A DNA stretch of 64,000 nt. It comes from Anisus vortex. Its lineage: Eukaryota; Mollusca; Gastropoda; Planorbidae. The stretch is from the NCBI GenBank assembly GCA_949126835.1, contig OX421492.1, positions 45,715,498 through 45,779,497 of the forward strand, written 5' to 3'. The number at the start of each line of letters is the position of its first letter. Positions within the stretch are counted from its first letter, which is position 1. Shown one piece after another: positions 25,935 to 40,900 of the stretch. A program made the position numbers and the translations under genes. Under the pieces are notes generated by a model that ran no database searches, was not told where the DNA came from, and was given only the letters and a program-made list of their open reading frames with translations.

Positions 25935-28900
25935 AAGACAATTTTAACTCGTATTATAGTATAGGATACATACAATTTTAACTCGTATTATAGTATAAAA
26001 AATCGGGGTGACCAAACTGAGATCGGTCTTTATAGGGTGAAATTAATAATATTGTTAGAATATTTGATACATATCTTTAACATCAAAGATCTTTAAAACA
26101 ATAGAGAAATTGTAAACAATAAGATACATGCATATAATTTAGGCTACTATTTATAGGGAGTATATTTAATCAGGTATGGGCCTACAAATGTATTTTGTAG
26201 TCATCTCTTTTTTTTTTTTTTTCATTACAATTCTATTGTAATCTGCTTTAAGGGCTTTCAAAAGAACAATTACTTGGTGATATAATTTAATAATTGCCCA
26301 TTGATAAGCTGTTATTAGTAGAACAACTCCATCTTCAATGAGATTCTTTATGACTAATCAAAATTGCAGAGCATAACAGCGAACAATAGCCACAGCATCT
26401 TCAAAGTGTTCACCGTAGTCTCGATTCAAGCCTGGTAACGATGAGGGTAGAATAATACTTTCACCAATATCAGCATTATTCTTTTCTTCCAGATCTTGAA
26501 GAAAACGGGGGACTCCTATGTATTTGTCCGCATGTATTTTCTTTTGATTATTCTTGATCTACTGAATATGATCGCCTTCCAATCGAACGTACGTATCCAC
26601 GAGATACTGCTGAAAAAGCCGACCTCCAAAATGCAGGGCATTGAATTTAATTTCTTGCATATCAGGAACCACACACAGTCAGCTTGAGAATGTAGGTTTT
26701 TGGTAAGATAGGGTGGAAAAGCAATACGGTACTGGGCCATTTTAAAGCGTGTAAGGTGCTGTCGGCTCGCATAAGGCGTTTTTATAGGTATATTGTCATG
26801 TATATTGTTTTTCCAAGAATTGGAACACGCAATGTTTATTCTTCCTCCCCCTCTTTTTCTCACTACACACGATTTTGTGGGCGGGGTTTAGGCTTTCCGA
26901 TCGCCTGACGTTTAGTACGAAGACAAAAGATTCTAGGTAATGTTGGGATTCTGTGTTGATCTCAAATTCTCAGAGTGTCTGGGAACGACTCATTATTTAA
27001 TAGGGAAGTTCCTATCGTTTTTGTTATGAGTTTTGTAATGATACCATGATTTTCACCCCTACTGGTAATGGGTCTGTCCCTTGCACCACTCGGATAGTAT
27101 TTAATGATTTGTTTGTCTGAAAGACAGAGAGTTTAAAAATATGTTCCTTTGAGGACGCTTGTGTTGGTACTATTTTATTCTAACTGTACATAATAAATAT
27201 ATTGTATATATTTAACATATCACCTAAATTAAACTATCAACAACATTTACTCTGAATCTTCCTTGTCAAGTTACTATTCTATTGTGTTGTCTACAATACT
27301 ATAAGATTTATCTACTACTCTAACGTCAAGGAAAGGAAACTGTTAGAACCCAACTGCTGTGTTTGTGCCCAGGACTATAAGAAGAGTTTGTGTAATACTG
27401 AAACAAAAATAATAATAACTAAAGTCTCCCCTAGGACTAACAAGAATTATCAACAGGATCTACACAGCTCTGGCCACAAGGGGATTGTGAATGTAACAAA
27501 ATTTGGTGGTCTCGTTCGGTATAGTTGAGTTCTACTTTTCCTGAACTAGGATTGATAAAATTTGTTGATCTCATCTGGAAAATTTGAGTTATATTTTTCC
27601 TGACCTATAAATATTTTGTGACATTAGTAGTACTGAGAGCGGCATATTTGTGTTTCGTTTTTTAGGACTGTGAAACTATTCTATTTAACAAGAGGAGAGA
27701 ACTGGTTTGCGTATTTATTCATTTGGAAGTGTGAAGATTCCACGAAGTGTGTAATATTATATGGTGCAAATTTCTGGACAAATCGTAAGTTGGGACTTTA
27801 TATTTTACTATACCATATATATTACTCTACTATCACAAATATTACGAACGCTATATTATGGCTTCAAATATCTCAAGTGAGGAGCTTAATGCCATGTCAT
27901 TTGCTGAACTAAAAGAATTAGCTGAGTCCTTTGGGATTGAGGCAGGACAGGCAAGACCTAATCATAATCGTTTGATCAAAGAAATTATGACATGTTTGAA
28001 CGGGCAGAATGTCATGAACATTGGTAATGTAGTTGAAGTGGGCCAGAACGATATCAATGAAGGTAATGTAGCTCCCAGTGGGAGCGAGGTAAGTGCCCAC
28101 GGATACGAGGTACAAAATATGTCATCTAGATCATCATCAAACAATGATGAAGATGAAGGGTTGAGTGAAAACCTAAAATTCCAATTAGCTATGAAGAAAA
28201 TGGAATTGGAAAGAATTAGGATAGAAACTGAAAGGGAAAATGAAAGAATTAGGATTGAAAGTAGAGAAAGGATAGAGATGGCACGCATGAACAGACCTGA
28301 CCATCGTAGGGACAGCAATGGTATGGATATTAGCGCAATGAAGCAACACTTGCCTATATTCAGAGAAGAAGATGTTCAAGATTTCTTTTTGCTTTTTGAG
28401 AGGATAGCTGTAGACTATCAGTTCCCTGATGATAAGATGGCCTTATTGTTAAGATCAACTCTCAACAAAGGAAAAGCATTGGACGTAGTGATGAGTTTAA
28501 CACCCGAGGAAACAAATGACTATGAAGTGATCAAAGATAGGGTGTTAAAAAGTTATTCCCTGACACCAGAAAAATATAGAAAGCTATTTAGAGACAGAAA
28601 GAAGGCATATGATCAAACTCATGTAAACTTTTTGAGACAAAAGGAGAAAATGTTAGAACAGTGGCTAAGGTCACAGAATGTAAGTGAGTTTGATAAACTC
28701 AAGAACCTAATATTGTTTGAGGAATTCAATGATTGTATTCGAGTGGATATTAAAACTCACATCTCAGACCAAGGGGTTGAAGATGTGCATGAAGCTGCTA
28801 GATTGGCAGATAACTATGCCATAATTCACGCCAGCATAAAGCCATATTATGCTGACAAACCCAAAGTGCACAAACCAGAGCCCAAGGAGGCTAGTAAACC

Positions 28901-31900
28901 AAAAGTGACAAGTGAAAACAATAATAAGAACAGTAGTGTAAATAATAATAGTAACTTAGTTCATTTCAGGAAGCAGACAGATGTAAATAAAGCAAAGGTG
29001 GTATGTTTCAACTGCAAGAAAGAGGGTCACATGAAGAAAGATTGTTGGATCCTTACCAAGAAGCAAGGTGCTATTCTACACTGTGCCAGAGTGCAGAAAG
29101 ATAGCAAGCAGACAGAAGAAGTGTGCAACACAGGGTCAAGAAACTCAAAAGAAATGCGGCCGGCATCGCCCATAGTTGTGGAGTCGATGGTTTTTGAGAA
29201 CAGTCTATCTAAGGTAAAAGAGAATAGCTGTACTCAATCTATTATGCTTTCAGAAGGCCGTGAGGAACAGATGGTTCCTGAAGTCCCGGAAGAGGACGAC
29301 CTATCCGATTTTCGACCCTTTGTCTACGAGGGGACAGTGTCGACAGAAGTCGATGTACTCAGCAATAAGAAAATACAGATATTACGTGACACTGGTTCTG
29401 CTGTCAGCGTGATCCTGGAGGGCAGTGTGCCGTTAACAGATGCCACCAGTACCGGTGAGTCTGTTGTGCTGAGAGGTGCTAGTATGGAGGCTGTGGAAGC
29501 TCCACTGCACAGAATAAAACTCGAATCTGAGATTTTTACAGGTAACATTGTAGTGGGAGTGTGGCGCGCACTACCCGTCAAAGGCGTTTCCATGATATTA
29601 GGAAATGACATTATGGGCGGCAGAGTCACTGTCGAGCCCATGATTAAAGTGTTGGAGACAAAGATGGCGGAGGACACAAACCTACGTCCTGCCAATGAAC
29701 GCCCAACATGTGCACTGACAAGAGCAATGCAGAAAAAGAAGTCGGTAAAGACTCCTGCTACGCCGTGTAGTGCAACGAAAGATGTGTTTGTCTGTTCTGA
29801 AGACACACATGCAAATGAAGCAGTGATAACAGAAACACCTGACATCGATTTAAGTGCTACGTTCTTTGCTGAACTAACAACTGGTGATGCAACAGAGAAC
29901 GATAACATTTTGTCACCAAAGCAGAAATTGGTGAAAGAACAATTGAATGACGAAGTAACAATGCAACTCAGAATGAAAACTGTTGATGAAAAGACTGCAG
30001 ATGCAATGGCGGAATGTTTCTACATGAAAGATGAAGTGTTGATGAGAAAGTCGAAACCGCTCAACTCAGGTACAAACGAGTGGGACCGTATTCACCAGAT
30101 TGTAATACCTAAGTGCTATCGTCAAGATATACTGCGTATGGCGCATGATCTTCCTTTCGCTGGTCACATGGGATCCGAAAAACGCACCACCGTATCCTCC
30201 CTTACTTCTACTGGCCAGGACTGAGAAGAGATGTCGAACAATACTGCAAGACTTGCCACATATGCCAAATGGTAGGACGACCTAACCGACGAATTCCTGT
30301 CGCTCCACTCCAGCCGATACCAGCGTTCGACGAACCATTCAGTCATATACTCATTGATTGCGTGGGCCCGTTGCCGAAAAAAAAAGCTGGTTTCCAATAC
30401 CTGCTCACAGTCATGTGTTTATCCACTCGTTTCCCGGAAGCCATTCCGTTGCGGAACATAACAACAGTGAAAGTGGTAGACGCCCTGACAAATTTCTTCA
30501 CACGTTATGGCCTACCGAAGACAGTACAGTCCGACCAGGGGACTAACTTTACTTCGAACATTTTCAAACAAGTCATGGAACAATTAGGGATAAGCCATAG
30601 GCTCTCAAGTGCCTATCGTCCTGAGAGCCAGGGAGCTCTGGAAAGGTTTCATCAGACATTAAAATCGATGCTTAAAAAGTACTGTTATGAAAACGAGAAA
30701 GACTGGGATACGGGTGTGCCTTATGTACTGTTTGCTGCAAGGAAGGCCACTCAGGAATCCTTGGGGTTTAGCCCATTCGAACTTGTGTATGGACACTCAG
30801 TCAGAGGTCCGCTGAAACTTCTACATGAAACTTGGCTAACGGACAGTGAACCGATTGGACTTTTGTCATATGTAGATGAATTTAAAAATAGGCTTTATCA
30901 TGCTTTTAACCATGTAAAGATTCATTTTCCACAGATGCAGGAGCGTATGAGACAGAACTATGACCGGAAAGCTATAGCTAGAACTTTTGCACCAGGTGAC
31001 AAAGTACTTGTGTTTCTACCTTTGCAAAATCAGCCTTTAAGTGCAAAGTTTAGTGGGCCCTATGAGATAGTCTAAGCTTGGCGAGGTCAATTATTTGATA
31101 AAGACTCCTGACCGGAGACAAAAGCAGAGGGTATGCCATATTAATTTGCTTAAGCCCTATGTTTCCAGGGAAAAGAGTAAACCACGGGAGGCTCTCATGA
31201 TTTCATTAGCTAGAGTACCGACGGACTTATCTAGGATAGAATATAAGTTTGCAGAAAGTAAACTTAATAATACAGAAGCCCTTAAGAGCTTAGATACAAG
31301 GCTAAAACATCTTCCGGTAGAAGATAAGGAGAAGATTATTGAGCTGGTACATGAATATAAGTCACTGTTTACAGATGTTCCCAGGAGGACACATCTAATA
31401 GAACACGATGTAGTATTAACTGAGGGTGCCAGGCCAATTAAACAGCATCCATATAGAGTTAACCCCATCAGACTTGAACATATTAGAGCAGAGGTGAAGT
31501 ATATGTTAGAAAATGACATAGTGGAAGAATGTGATAGCGAATGGTCTTCACCCTGTGTGTTGGTACCAAAAGCCGACAACACACTGCGGTTTTGTACAGA
31601 CTTTAGGAAATTAAATAATTTGACAAAGACTGACTCGTATCCCATTCCTCGTATTGATGACCTCATTGATAAGATAGGTGACGCGAAGTATGTGACAAAA
31701 ATTGATCTTCTCTCCGCGTACTTTCAGATTCCTTTGACGCCACGAGCACAGGAAGTATCCGCCTTTGTGACCCCTGACGGGCTTTACAGGTATAAGGTCA
31801 TGCCCTTTGGAGTCCGTAATGCCCCTCCGACGTTTCAAAGGCTTATAAACACCCTCACTCGCGGTATCTTCCAGTGTAATGTCTACCTCGACGACATAGT

Positions 31901-34900
31901 GGTGTATAGTACAGATTTCAAGACACATGTCAGTCAACTACGACACTTGTTTGAACGACTGAATGACGCCAATTTGACAATAAACCTGGCTAAGAGTCAG
32001 TTTGGACATGCCACTATCGAGTATCTTGGACATGTAGTGGGTGGTGGAAAGGTTAAACTAGTAAATGCTAAAATAGAAGCTATTCAGAATGTCCCAGTGC
32101 CACAGACAAGGAAACAGCTCCGTAGTTACCTGGGAATGGCCGGGTATTATCGTAAATTTTGCCAGGACTTCTCTACGGTAGCTTGCCCCTTAACTGACCT
32201 ACTAAAGAAGAACAATCGCTTTGTTTGGTCTGACAAGTGCCAAAGGGCGTTTGATGAGTTGAAGTTAAGACCCTTTAAAATTGCAGAGGACACGTGCGAT
32301 ACTGGGATGGGAGCGGTGCTGACTCAGCAGGATGACCACGGAGAGGAGCACCCGGTGTGCTACCACTCACAGAAATTCAATATCCATGAACGTAATTATA
32401 ATACAAGTGAGAAGGAACTTTTAGGGTTGATCCTGGCGTTAAAACAGTTGTTTTCTATGTAAACAGCTCTGGGTACCCGATAGAAATACTGACCAACCAC
32501 AACCCTCTGACTTTTCTCTCCAGGGTCAAGCAAAACCAGAGGCTTGTTAGATGGAGCTTATTCCTCCAAGCCTATTACTTAAACGTAAAACACCTGAGGG
32601 GCAGGGACAACGTCACAGCTGATACTCTATCTCGGGTGCTACATGATTGACTGAATAACCCAATGTTTATTTTCAGATCATCTCACTTGTTCATTAAGAA
32701 TGTGTCATGATAACCTATCATTCGTTTGAATTTTGATTATGGAATACCTATAGAATACTTGTATCAGACAGAAGTCAAGTCTTTTGAAAGTATTAATCAT
32801 TTTTATAATCATATATTATATTGATGTTCTGAGTTATTTTAAATTCATTTGATTCATTATATTATGGAAAAGACATTCCATTTAAATTTTGATGCATTAT
32901 GCAATAAATATATATGCATGTATTTACTTGATATGGATGGATGAAAGTAATTGTCATTGCATGCAATTAAGTGGGAAACTTTAAGCTAATTGATTTGTTA
33001 TCTTGTTCTATTTTAGTTAATGAATAGAACTAAATCATAATATGTACAATTTTTATCTTAGAAAGAGATGTAATAGCAATTGGTATAAATTAATAGATAA
33101 TATTGGAAATCTATTGCTAAATTGTTATATCTTGGTAATAGAATGGAAAAAAACTAGTGAATACTATCACTATGTTGTATATTCCATGTATCCGGGAATG
33201 GAGAGAAACAAAGGTACCTGAAGGTGTGCACTCATCCAACCCTGAACAATCTTTTATGTTAAACTATTAAATTTGCCAAAAACGCATAATGGTAGATTAC
33301 ATTTTGATATTTAGATTACTGTAGTAATTGTAACTGGAGTGTATTTTTCCTCATATTTGAGAAAATGGGAAATAATCATCACCTTAGGTATGAACCCTGT
33401 TAATGTCAAGTTGACACTGTAATTTAAAGGGGAAGTAACCTATAGTTTGATTCGAGTGACGCATTACTTATCTTTTAATTTGTATATTAGAAGTAAACTG
33501 TTGAAAATTGCCAGAGTTTGAGCAATGTTATATTTGTTTAAATAGATTAAAACTTTTTGCAAATTTTTGGTGGAAATCCACACAACTGTACATAGTTAAA
33601 ATAAGAATGACTAGAATATTTTGGAATTATTTGTACTTGTTGAGACATTAGTTAATTTTAATGTTAACTGGGAAATATTTGTCCATCATTTTATAATCAC
33701 AATTACCATTAAGTAATGACACTTTTTATAATTTAATTATGCCAATGAGCCATGTTTGCTTAAATTTCTTATGATCTTCCATTGATTAATGGTTGTTAAA
33801 ACGATAGTGTTAAGTACGAAAAATGTACCATGTTGGGTATTACTATGGTAATTATGGTACATTATTTCTTTCATTGGGTGGGGGCGTGTCATGTATATTG
33901 TTTTTCCAAGAATTGGAACACGCAATGTTTATTCTTCCTCCCCCTCTTTTTCTCACTACACACGATTTTGTGGGCAGGGTTTAGGCTTTCCGATCGCCTG
34001 GCGTTTAGTACGAAGACAAAAGATTCTAGGTAATGTTGGAATTCTGTGTTGATCTCAAATTCTCAGAGTGTCTGGGAACGACTCATTATTTAATAGGGAA
34101 GTTCCTATCGTTTTTGTTATGAGTTTTGTAATGATACCATGATTTTCACCCCTACTGGTAATGGGTCTGTCCCTTGCACCACTCAGATAGTATTTAATGA
34201 TTTGTTTGCCTGAAAGACAGAGAGTTTAAAAATATGTTCCTTTGAGGACGCTTGTGTTGGTACTATTTTATTCTAACTGTACATAATAGATATATTGTAT
34301 ATATTTAACATATCACCTAAATTAAACTATCAACAACATTTACTCTGAATCTTCCTTGTCAAGTTACTATTCTATTGTGTTGTCTACAATACTATAAGAT
34401 TTATCTACTACTCTAACGTCAAGGAAAGGAAACTGTTAGAACCCAACTGCTGAGTTTGTGCCCAGGACTATAAGAAGAGTTTGTGTAATACTGAAACATA
34501 AATAATAATAACTAAAGTCTCCCCTAAGACTAACAAGAATTATCAACAGGATCTACTTCAGGGAGCTATCATCTCCTACCAAGCGCGTCTCCAGGTGGCG
34601 GATAGGGGAATGACCTTTAGATATAAGGGTTAGCCGTGAATACTGAATAAGCGGCCGCGGACCAACTGGTTTGCTGTCATGGAAGGTGAGGTGGGGTATC
34701 CCGTGGTAAGGATACTCTTTAAAAAATGCCTTATAAATCCAAAGAAATGATTGCAAATAGCGAACATAGAGCGCTCAAACTCTAAACCCGGACAGATGAG
34801 GCTGTTAGCTAGGGATAGCAATCATCTAGGAGAGAAAACTCCAAAAATAAATCAACTGCTGCCTTGCAGACGATCTTGGTTGATCAAAGGCTATGGAAGC

Positions 34901-37900
34901 ACGTCCAGAAAGAAAAGCAGGCTGAAGTCGGAGTCCACGGGCCAACTGGCGCAAAACACGTCGGCACGCAAACCTCAAAATGATGGAGGAAACAGATAAT
35001 AGTACATATAGTTGTGGCGTCCTGCCTGTGGAATCCCGCCGTGCAGGTAGGGGGCCGGACTCTCCGCCTCGAAGGAGCCCACCCAAGCGAACTGGTGGTT
35101 CTTCCTCCTCTGCTTGTGAAGTCAGGAGCAGAGAAAAGGAAGTAAACCCTACTGACAAGAACATTAAGGGGAAAACAAAACACAATTTAGTCTTTCTCCA
35201 ACGGAATGCAGAGGGCATCCAAAAGAAAAAAGAAGCCTTAAAGATCTTCCTCCATAAAAATGAAGTAGATGTGGCATGCATCCAAAAAACTCACCTCAAT
35301 AGCAATCTGCGTTTCTCAATTAGAGGCTACACATGCTTAAGACAAGACAGGGAAAACAGATCTAAAGGGGGGAATTCTTACTCTCGTCAAAAACAACATA
35401 CCTACCTCAGATATCATCATACCAAGCTCCACGCAATCTGAAATAATGGGGACCAAGCTGATCCTACCAGGGGGAAACCTAAACATAATCAATTGCTACT
35501 GCCCACCAGACAAAGAGCTAGAACTTGGCAGAATTCAAATCTCAATAAATGAAGAGTGTCTAATACTGGGTGATATGAACAGTCGCTCCCAGAGCTGGGG
35601 ATATCCAGACCTCAATGCCAGGGGAGAAGAAATTGAGGAGTGGCAAGCCGAAAACAGTCTGATTCTCCTAAACCAGCCAGAAGACCCACCCACCTTTTAC
35701 TCCAGATCATGGATGACTTCATCAACTCCAGACTTAGCCTTTGCTACCAATACAATATCCATAGGAAGTAAAAGAGTAGTCGCTGACCAACTAGCCACCA
35801 GTGACCACAGACCCATTCTCATCCAAATAGAAACCACTCACCTGCCCATAGAAAACCCCACCCTTCCCAGATGGAACTACAAGAAAGCAAATCGGAACCT
35901 CTTTGCATGCTTAACAGATGTCTATGTGACACGCATCAATGGCAAAAATCGGATAAAAAAATCCTACAATGAATTCTCTAGAGCTCTCCTTAAAGCAGCT
36001 AAGGAATCCACCCCAAGAGGAGCCAGGAAAAATTATATACCAAACTGGTCTCAACACTTGGAACTCCTCCACAATGAAACCATCAAAGCAAGAAACCTAG
36101 CAGAAAAATCCCCAATGATAGAAAATAATATACAACTAAAAGCTGCAAACGCAATCTTCAGAAAGGAATATCTCTCGTCAATTAGGAAGAGCTGGCATGA
36201 AAAGACAGAAAAACTAAATACAGACAGAGATGGACATAAGCTGTGGAAAATCACCAAAAGTCTGAACCAAGAGGAGAATCAATCTTTGCCAATAGTCCTA
36301 GACGCAGACCAAGAAAAGCTCACAGGCCGCGAAGCTGCTCAAAAATTTATAAAAACACTTTAGCAGCGTAGGAAATATTAGTATCACCGAAAAAAGAGCC
36401 AGAGAAGTCAATGACCACATAGAGAAAGCTCCAAAAATGTCCACACCACACTCTCATGGAATGACAGCAAATCTCAGCATGAAAGAGTTTGATGACTCAC
36501 TGAAACTCCTCAAACCCAAACAAGCTCCAGGATCAGACAAGATCTCAAATGATATGCTTATTCATTTAGGACCTCTGGCAAAGAAAAAACTACTGCAAAT
36601 ATTCAATGCTAGCTGGAAGTCAGGAAAAATTCCAACTGTCTGGAAAAAAGCTATCATGATCCCTATACATGGTAAACCAAGAAACCAAGTTGACAGCTAC
36701 CGCCCAATAAGTTTAACCAGTTGCGTCTGCAAACTAATGGAAAGAATGGTCAACAATAGGCTCACATGGCTTCTTGAATCTGAAAATATACTAGCAGATG
36801 AACAGGCAGGTTTCAGAAAATGTCAATCAACAGAAGACCAAATAGCTTATATAGCCCAAGAAATAGAAGATGGATTCCAGGAAAAGAAACCAACGACCAT
36901 TGTCTGGGTCGACCTAGAAAAAGCATTCGATAAGGTCTGGAAAGAAGGTCTAATCCTAAAGCTATTAAACAACCATATATCCCACAAAATGTTAAACTGG
37001 ATTACAGAATACCTAACAAATCGAAAAGCTATAGTCAACTTGCAAGGAAAAAGGAGCAACATAGCAACAGTACAAAATGGAGTCCCCCAGGGAGGTGTAC
37101 TGTCACCCACACTATTTCTCATTTTCATAAATGACCTAATCAACATATTCCTAGAAAAGTAAAAAGCAGCATGTACGCCGACGATCTTGCTCTAATAAGC
37201 ACAGAAGAATATATAGGCACCTCAAAATTTAGGCTACAAGATGCACTAAACAACCTCAACCTATGGTCCAAAGAATGGGGAATGACCATAAACTCAAAAA
37301 AGACTACATACTCAATTTTCTCTCTATCTACTAAAGTACAAAGCCTCAAACTGACCTTAGACAAAACAATCCTTGAAAAAAATGACAATCCCACATATTT
37401 AGGAGTTACGTTTGACCCAAGACTAACCTGGAAAAGTCAAATAGAAAACACACAGAAAAAGGGAATCCAAAGACTAGCTTTGATGAAAAAACTTGCTGGC
37501 TCAGACTGGGGGTGCAAATCACTCTATCTTGAAAAAAACATATACCAGTTATATAAGGCCTACCCTAGAATATGGAGCCACAGTGTGGGGTACGGCAGCC
37601 CAATCAAACCTCCGAAAAATAGACAAAGTTCAAAACCTAGGACTTCGAATCATAACAGGAGCAATGAAAACTACCCCGTTAAGAGCAATGGAGGATGCAA
37701 CTAACCTAAGCTCTATGGAAACTAGACGAGAAACCAAAATCCTTACTCACTTCACCAAGTTAGAAGCATCAGATCATCACCCTCTAAAACCCAAGCTACT
37801 CAAAACCTCCTCAACAAAAAGACTTCAAAGATCCAATTTTATATAAGAAGCCAAACAGTAAATATAAAATAGAAAACATTGCAATTGAACCTACCCAACC

Positions 37901-40900
37901 CCATAGCCACTTCCCCCCCTGGGACCCAAGCCCTACTCAAAAAATCAGAGATGAACTAAGCAACATAGGGAAAAAATCTGACTACACGCCCAAAATACTA
38001 AAAGTAGCAGTAAACAACATCATTAGAGAACAATACCCCCAAAATGCATGGACCAGAGTCTATACTGACGGGTCAACTGGAAAAGAGTTGAAAAATGGAG
38101 GAGCCGGCATTTTCATAGAGTGGCCAAATGGAGAACTCCTAGAAAAAGCCACTGTCACAGGTAGCCTCTCAGATAGCACTAGAGCAGAAATAAAAGCAAT
38201 TGAGCTTGCTGCAAATATACTAACAAGCCACACTCAATCCCCCAACAGCCGGATTGTCATCTTCACTGACGCCAAAACAGTACTCCAGTCTCTAAAAAAC
38301 CCAAATGCCCCGATCAACCAGTCACTCAGAACAAAACTTTTAAAACTGAACAAAATAACTAAAGAACTGGTTCTCCAATGGATCCCTGGGCATATACAAA
38401 ATGAAGGAAATGAAACTGCCGACACCTTAGCTAAAGCTGGAGGCAGACAAAACCAGACAGACCCATCTCTACACCCCGAAGAAATAAAGGCAATACTCAA
38501 AAGGAATGAATCCGAAAGATGGTCTGAGCTGCAACAAAACAACCCAAAGATTGATGCTTACTACAAACTCTCCCGCCAATTTCAAAACATCATCTTCAGA
38601 CTAAGGACTGGTCACAACAGGCTGAAGCAACATATGTTCCGCAAACTACGAATCGGAGCAAGCAAAACAGCTCCCGAAAATGCGGAGCATGTCCTTCAGA
38701 CCTGCCCTCTGTATCTTTCTACCCGGTCAGCTATTTGGCCCCTGGGGGGCTACCTTCAACGACAAACTGTTCGGTGAACTAGAGCAACTGACAGCCACGG
38801 CGCAGTTCATTACAACTATCGGACTTGTTGTCTGAATCTTCCCAATCATAACATTTGAGAACGAAGAAGAAGAAGAAACAGGATCTACACAGCTCTGGCC
38901 ACAAGGGGATTGTGGATGTAACAAAATCAACAGAGAAGCTTAATCTCCCTTTAGAAAAAAACAGCAGGTAAGTAAAAGGCTCTACGCGGCTGTCTAAATT
39001 CTTCAAAGTAAAATTATTTTGGACACGCTTATGAACCACCATTTAGTTATATGGATTGCTTTGATCTGAATTTAATGTAACGACAGTACATACTTCACCG
39101 GATAAAGGTGCATTATTTTTTTTATACGGATCCTTCTGTCGATGTGAAAATAAACCGCACATACGGTGGAGCATGTCCTTCTTCAGTAGCATGACGGTTG
39201 ACCTTTTCTTCCACTTCTCTCATCATCATAAAAAATTGTGCAAGAGAGTTGCTTGATCTAATGATTTGTTCCAATGAATTAATTAGGGATTGACTGATTT
39301 CATAATTGAGTGGATGTTTCAGTTGCTCGGTGACGGCGTCATCTCAATCTAAGAAGTACATCTGTCCGTATTGTGGACTTTTAAATTCACCCTTAACATT
39401 TTGTGTTGGATTTACTGCCATATTCATCTTTTGGTAGACTTGTCCTGCTGCTAGGAAGCTGTAGATTCCATGACTATTGATGGTCCGATCGTCATCTACG
39501 TTCAACGAAGCCAACGCGAAACATGAATTTAAGTTTTTTATCTAGTTGTTTTTTCCTCCGCTTTCTTTTTTCTTCCAATTGTTTTTCTCGTTCTTTTGCA
39601 GTTTCTTCCTCTAATTGTTTTGTCCTATGCTTTCTTTGATAATCCAATCTCGTTTCTGTCTCATCTATAGTTTCATTTTCTAGTTGCTGTAATCTACACA
39701 TTTGTTTATTCTTTAATTGTTGTTAATGCACCTTAGGTAGGCTGCTCTGTTTGGTTTTATATTTGTATCCACTGAATCAATTACATCCGAAGTCATGCAA
39801 GAAATAATTTTTGAAATAGTGTCTGCTTCTGCACTATCATCAGCAGTGGCCTCACATTGGGGGGGGGGGGGGGGGGGGAAGCAGAGGGGGCATATGCTCG
39901 GGGCTACACTTCTAGGGGAGGGGCGGCAGATATTACCTTAATATAGTATTACATGAAGCAGTTACAGTATGCAAGTGTGCGGCGCTGAAACTTTTGCCCT
40001 GGGGCGCTACATAGGCTTGTGTCCATGCCTTTCTCTTTATCAAGTTTAAAATATAATTATTCTTTTTTCGTCTGCCAAGCATTTTCCTGAAGTTGTAAAT
40101 GTTAAAACTTTAAAGATTGTATAAATTACTTACCATCATAACTATGCAATTAACGATATAAGTTTTAATGTATTCCACAACTTTAATAGTACCCGAATTG
40201 TTTGATGTATCGGTAAGGGTTAGGCTAAATCAATTTGGACTCTTTCAATCATAATGTAAACTATAAAACTAATCTTACCCCATCTTATCTTATACATTAT
40301 AGACGCTCCTTCTATAAAGAAGATTATTGCGTCCTAGGCTCATCCGTGGTCCAAGTCTAGTCTGGCATTTTTTTATCTATTATTTATTTACACTACAATC
40401 AACCAGTGCAAAAAGAAATTAGTTTTGAACATAAATTAAATACACACATTTAAACGATAGAAAAAAAGATATTGATAATAGCTTTAAATCTTACCCATCT
40501 CAGAAACATAAACTATCTAGTGTATCCGTGAATACAAATAATTATATATACGTAGAAGAATGCATCGCCACAAATCATAAGCATGTAGTTAAAAGATGTT
40601 TACGAAAGCTCACTTTCAGTTTAAAAGAAGCATATTAAAAACTAATTGGAGTGCAAAATACAAAGTTAAAACATATCTTAAATTTTTTTTTTTATTGATG
40701 ATACAATGTCATGCTGATTTTATTTCATTGCGTGGCGAAAATGGTAATGATTTAATATTTAAATGCTTTAAAACGGGAATTACCGAAGCGCTGAGAGTAA
40801 ATTTTAAAAAGTCGTCTTGATTATGGCAGGTTTCACAATAAGAATTTCAGGAGTTCCCATTTTTTACGTTTTTTTTGAAAAAAATAATGTTAAGCTATAG

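Larger units (their letters stand above)
26794..38923 (+). mobile_element. Gmr1-like LTR retrotransposon copy B, 3' LTR split by a LINE
   Basis: The order is 5' LTR, primer site, gag-protease-integrase-reverse transcriptase-RNase H, untranslated region, 3' LTR. Without the LINE and its target duplication the 3' LTR is 705 bp, the same length as the 5' LTR. About ten base differences separate the two by eye, so B is older than A. The flanks are ATAT (left) and AAAT (right), a 4-bp duplication with one change. It inserted into the Helitron pseudogene. Pol has at least three frameshifts, so this copy is dead. Confidence 0.95.

Noticed and set aside
32649..33886. An envelope gene in the LTR element, which would make it retrovirus-like
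   Set aside because: The region is AT-rich, has no long frame in either copy, and shows no signal peptide or fusion-like segment.
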